Shown: piece by piece, positions 6,408-7,760 of the stretch | Numbering within the stretch: position 1 is the stretch's first letter | How the letters are laid out: each line of letters opens with the position of its first letter | Assembly (NCBI GenBank): GCA_003132825.1 | Contig: PKYX01000259.1 | Location: 7,483 to 15,242, forward strand | From: Acidobacteriaceae bacterium | GTDB lineage: Bacteria; Acidobacteriota; Terriglobia; Terriglobales; Acidobacteriaceae | Direction of reading: 5' to 3' | Length of the DNA: 7,760 bases | The notes under the pieces: model-generated | The model's database searches: none | Told to the model about the DNA's origin: nothing | The model's input: the letters and a program-made list of their open reading frames with translations, nothing else | Made by a program: the position numbers and the translations under genes

Positions 6408-7760
6408 TTACTCGACGGAAAAAGTAGCCGTCGGGTCCACCGTTTGCTTGGAGATGTTGTCATTCACCTTGATCTCTATACGATAGATACCGGGATTCAG
6501 ACTGGCGGCCGAAAGAGTTTTCTCGAGGGTCACCTGGTCCCCGACATTTCCCATTTTTTCCGTGGATTCCACCGTGTGGACCACGGGCTTGTTGGTCGCC
6601 GCGTCGATTATGTCGTATTCGAACGTGGCGGAAGCCTTGTGGGTCTTGTCGTCCACGCTCAGGTTATACACCTGCATCCAGAAATTCACCTTCTGATTGC
6701 GATGGAACATGACCGGCTTGCCATCCGCCGGCGGCACCCTCGGGCGCACTTTGTTGGTACCGATCACAAAGTCCCCCGTACCAACATTCTTCACCGCGAC
6801 CGGCTCCATCACGTCCGCCACGATGAGCGACGAACTGGCCAGCTTCTCGTCCCCGAAATCCGGCACAATCACGCCCCGGCTCCAGGTGCCCACACGATCG
6901 CCGTTCACGTCTTTCACCACGATGTCAAAACGATAGCGTCCCGGCCGCAGAGGGACCGCCTTCCAATACACCTGCGAGTTTTCCGCTGTCTTCGGCAGCA
7001 ATTCAGCCGGGATATCCGCCTGCACGGTGTCTTCAAAGGTCTGGGCAATATGTCCGGTCAGAGTTGTGATCCGACCAAAGATGTTGACCGTTCCGCGCTC
7101 CACCCCATCCTTGTTCACGAACGTGATATCCCGGTTCTTGAGCTGGATGGTGACCGGCACGAGCACCGTGTCGCTCGTCACCTTCACGAAGTCCGCGCGC
7201 ACATCAAACGGCATCAGGTTGACGCTGATCTTATGGCTCACGACCTCCTCGAGATCGGCGAACTTCACTTTGGGAGGTTGCTGTAGTTTGGAGAACTGCT
7301 CGAGGCGCTCGAATTCTTTGGACTGCAGATCGGTCTGCCCCGCGGGACCGACGCCGAGCCTTTCCAGTCCGGCCTGGCTGAAGCGGTCGTTCTTGCTGGC
7401 CAGACCCAATTGCTCATACGTGGTCAAACCGGCGTTCGGCACCATGAGCAGAGCGTCCTTCTCGCTGCGGTCCAGAGTCATGTGGTACTCGCCGCACATG
7501 CAGGTATCGACAAATTCGATGATCACTTCCTGCCCGATGCCTTCCAGATAGCGATAGCGCCAGTCCTCAAAGGGATAGGTCGAAGTCTGGCCGCCTCCCT
7601 CATCGATCGGACGCTCATACTGCCCGCCCGAAGGATGCGCGTCGATCTCATCCGGCTTGCCGTAGGTAATGTAAATACGGCCGCGATCGGTTTTCCAACC
7701 CGGAACGCCGGCGGCAAAGTGCTCGTTGGCGTAGGCGATGCGCTGGTAATGCTCTTCCTT
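6408..7760 (-). CDS. GWxTD domain-containing protein (5' partial)
   Basis: About 450 residues are visible; the gene begins outside the window and the frame stays open to the edge. The family signature GWKTD (7686-7700) is followed by RGRIYITYGKPDEID, the conserved context of GWxTD-domain proteins. This family is common in Acidobacteriota and Bacteroidota-related phyla, and its biochemical role is not established. The part after the signature contains STYPFEDWRYRYLEGIGQEV, CMCGEYH, SEKDALLMVPNAGLTTYEQL, and later two beta-rich segments (PLRPGRYRFDIVVKDVNGD and LNPGIYRIEIKVNDN) that look like Ig-like or bacterial-adhesion-type sandwiches. Members usually carry a signal peptide, so an envelope location is likely, though that end is missing here. 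The beta-barrel protein gene follows after 37 bases, which suggests a shared transcript and a joint outer-envelope role. Long plus-strand open frames opposite this gene are shadows. Confidence 0.88.
   Translation of the reverse strand, partial: KEEHYQRIAYANEHFAAGVPGWKTDRGRIYITYGKPDEIDAHPSGGQYERPIDEGGGQTSTYPFEDWRYRYLEGIGQEVIIEFVDTCMCGEYHMTLDRSEKDALLMVPNAGLTTYEQLGLASKNDRFSQAGLERLGVGPAGQTDLQSKEFERLEQFSKLQQPPKVKFADLEEVVSHKISVNLMPFDVRADFVKVTSDTVLVPVTIQLKNRDITFVNKDGVERGTVNIFGRITTLTGHIAQTFEDTVQADIPAELLPKTAENSQVYWKAVPLRPGRYRFDIVVKDVNGDRVGTWSRGVIVPDFGDEKLASSSLIVADVMEPVAVKNVGTGDFVIGTNKVRPRVPPADGKPVMFHRNQKVNFWMQVYNLSVDDKTHKASATFEYDIIDAATNKPVVHTVESTEKMGNVGDQVTLEKTLSAASLNPGIYRIEIKVNDNISKQTVDPTATFSVE

Noticed and set aside
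6291..7286. Plus-strand open frame of 331 codons opposite the GWxTD gene
   Set aside because: It is very rich in His and Arg, as expected for the antisense of a high-GC gene, and the opposite strand holds a clear GWxTD protein.

Overview
The window is high-GC bacterial DNA, most likely from an Acidobacteriota (Terriglobia / Koribacter-like) chromosome. This placement is inference. It rests mainly on the right-hand operon, where a GWxTD-domain protein is followed by a small outer-membrane protein with an N-terminal carboxypeptidase-regulatory-like domain, a combination typical of that phylum. The sequence carries no taxonomic marker beyond a tRNA.

Left part (1-1993). The plus strand holds the C-terminal two thirds of a homocysteine S-methyltransferase. 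It overlaps by 20 bases a 111-residue protein of unknown function with its own ribosome binding site, so the two are probably co-transcribed and translationally coupled. Only 28 bases further on they meet, tail to tail, a complete luciferase-like (LLM class) flavin-dependent oxidoreductase on the minus strand, which starts at GTG. An inverted repeat spans the convergent junction.

Middle part (about 2000-3300). This is a decayed stretch. The C-terminal half of an AraC-family regulator (minus strand, frameshifted) stands head to head with the C-terminal part of a PIN-domain toxin-like protein (plus strand, in-frame TAG). Both have lost their 5' halves at the shared junction near 2480-2565. About 460 bases without recognisable genes follow, then an intact tRNA-Lys(CUU) with encoded CCA on the minus strand. 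Gene debris beside the 3' end of a tRNA suggests past insertion and erosion, but no integrase or att duplication is visible.

Right part (3632-7760). Four minus-strand genes read towards the tRNA: a 5'-partial GWxTD protein, the carboxypeptidase-regulatory-like/beta-barrel protein (37-base gap), a PilZ-domain protein (159-base gap, with a hairpin) and a conserved-looking 116-residue protein of unknown function (195-base gap, with an inverted repeat and a possible promoter). The first two are probably one operon for an envelope function. The PilZ protein would add a cyclic-di-GMP response but may be transcribed separately.

I see no convincing new multi-gene system. The points most worth a second look are the truncated regulator/toxin junction, the small partner of the methyltransferase, the short barrel protein without a visible plug, and two inverted-repeat structures.
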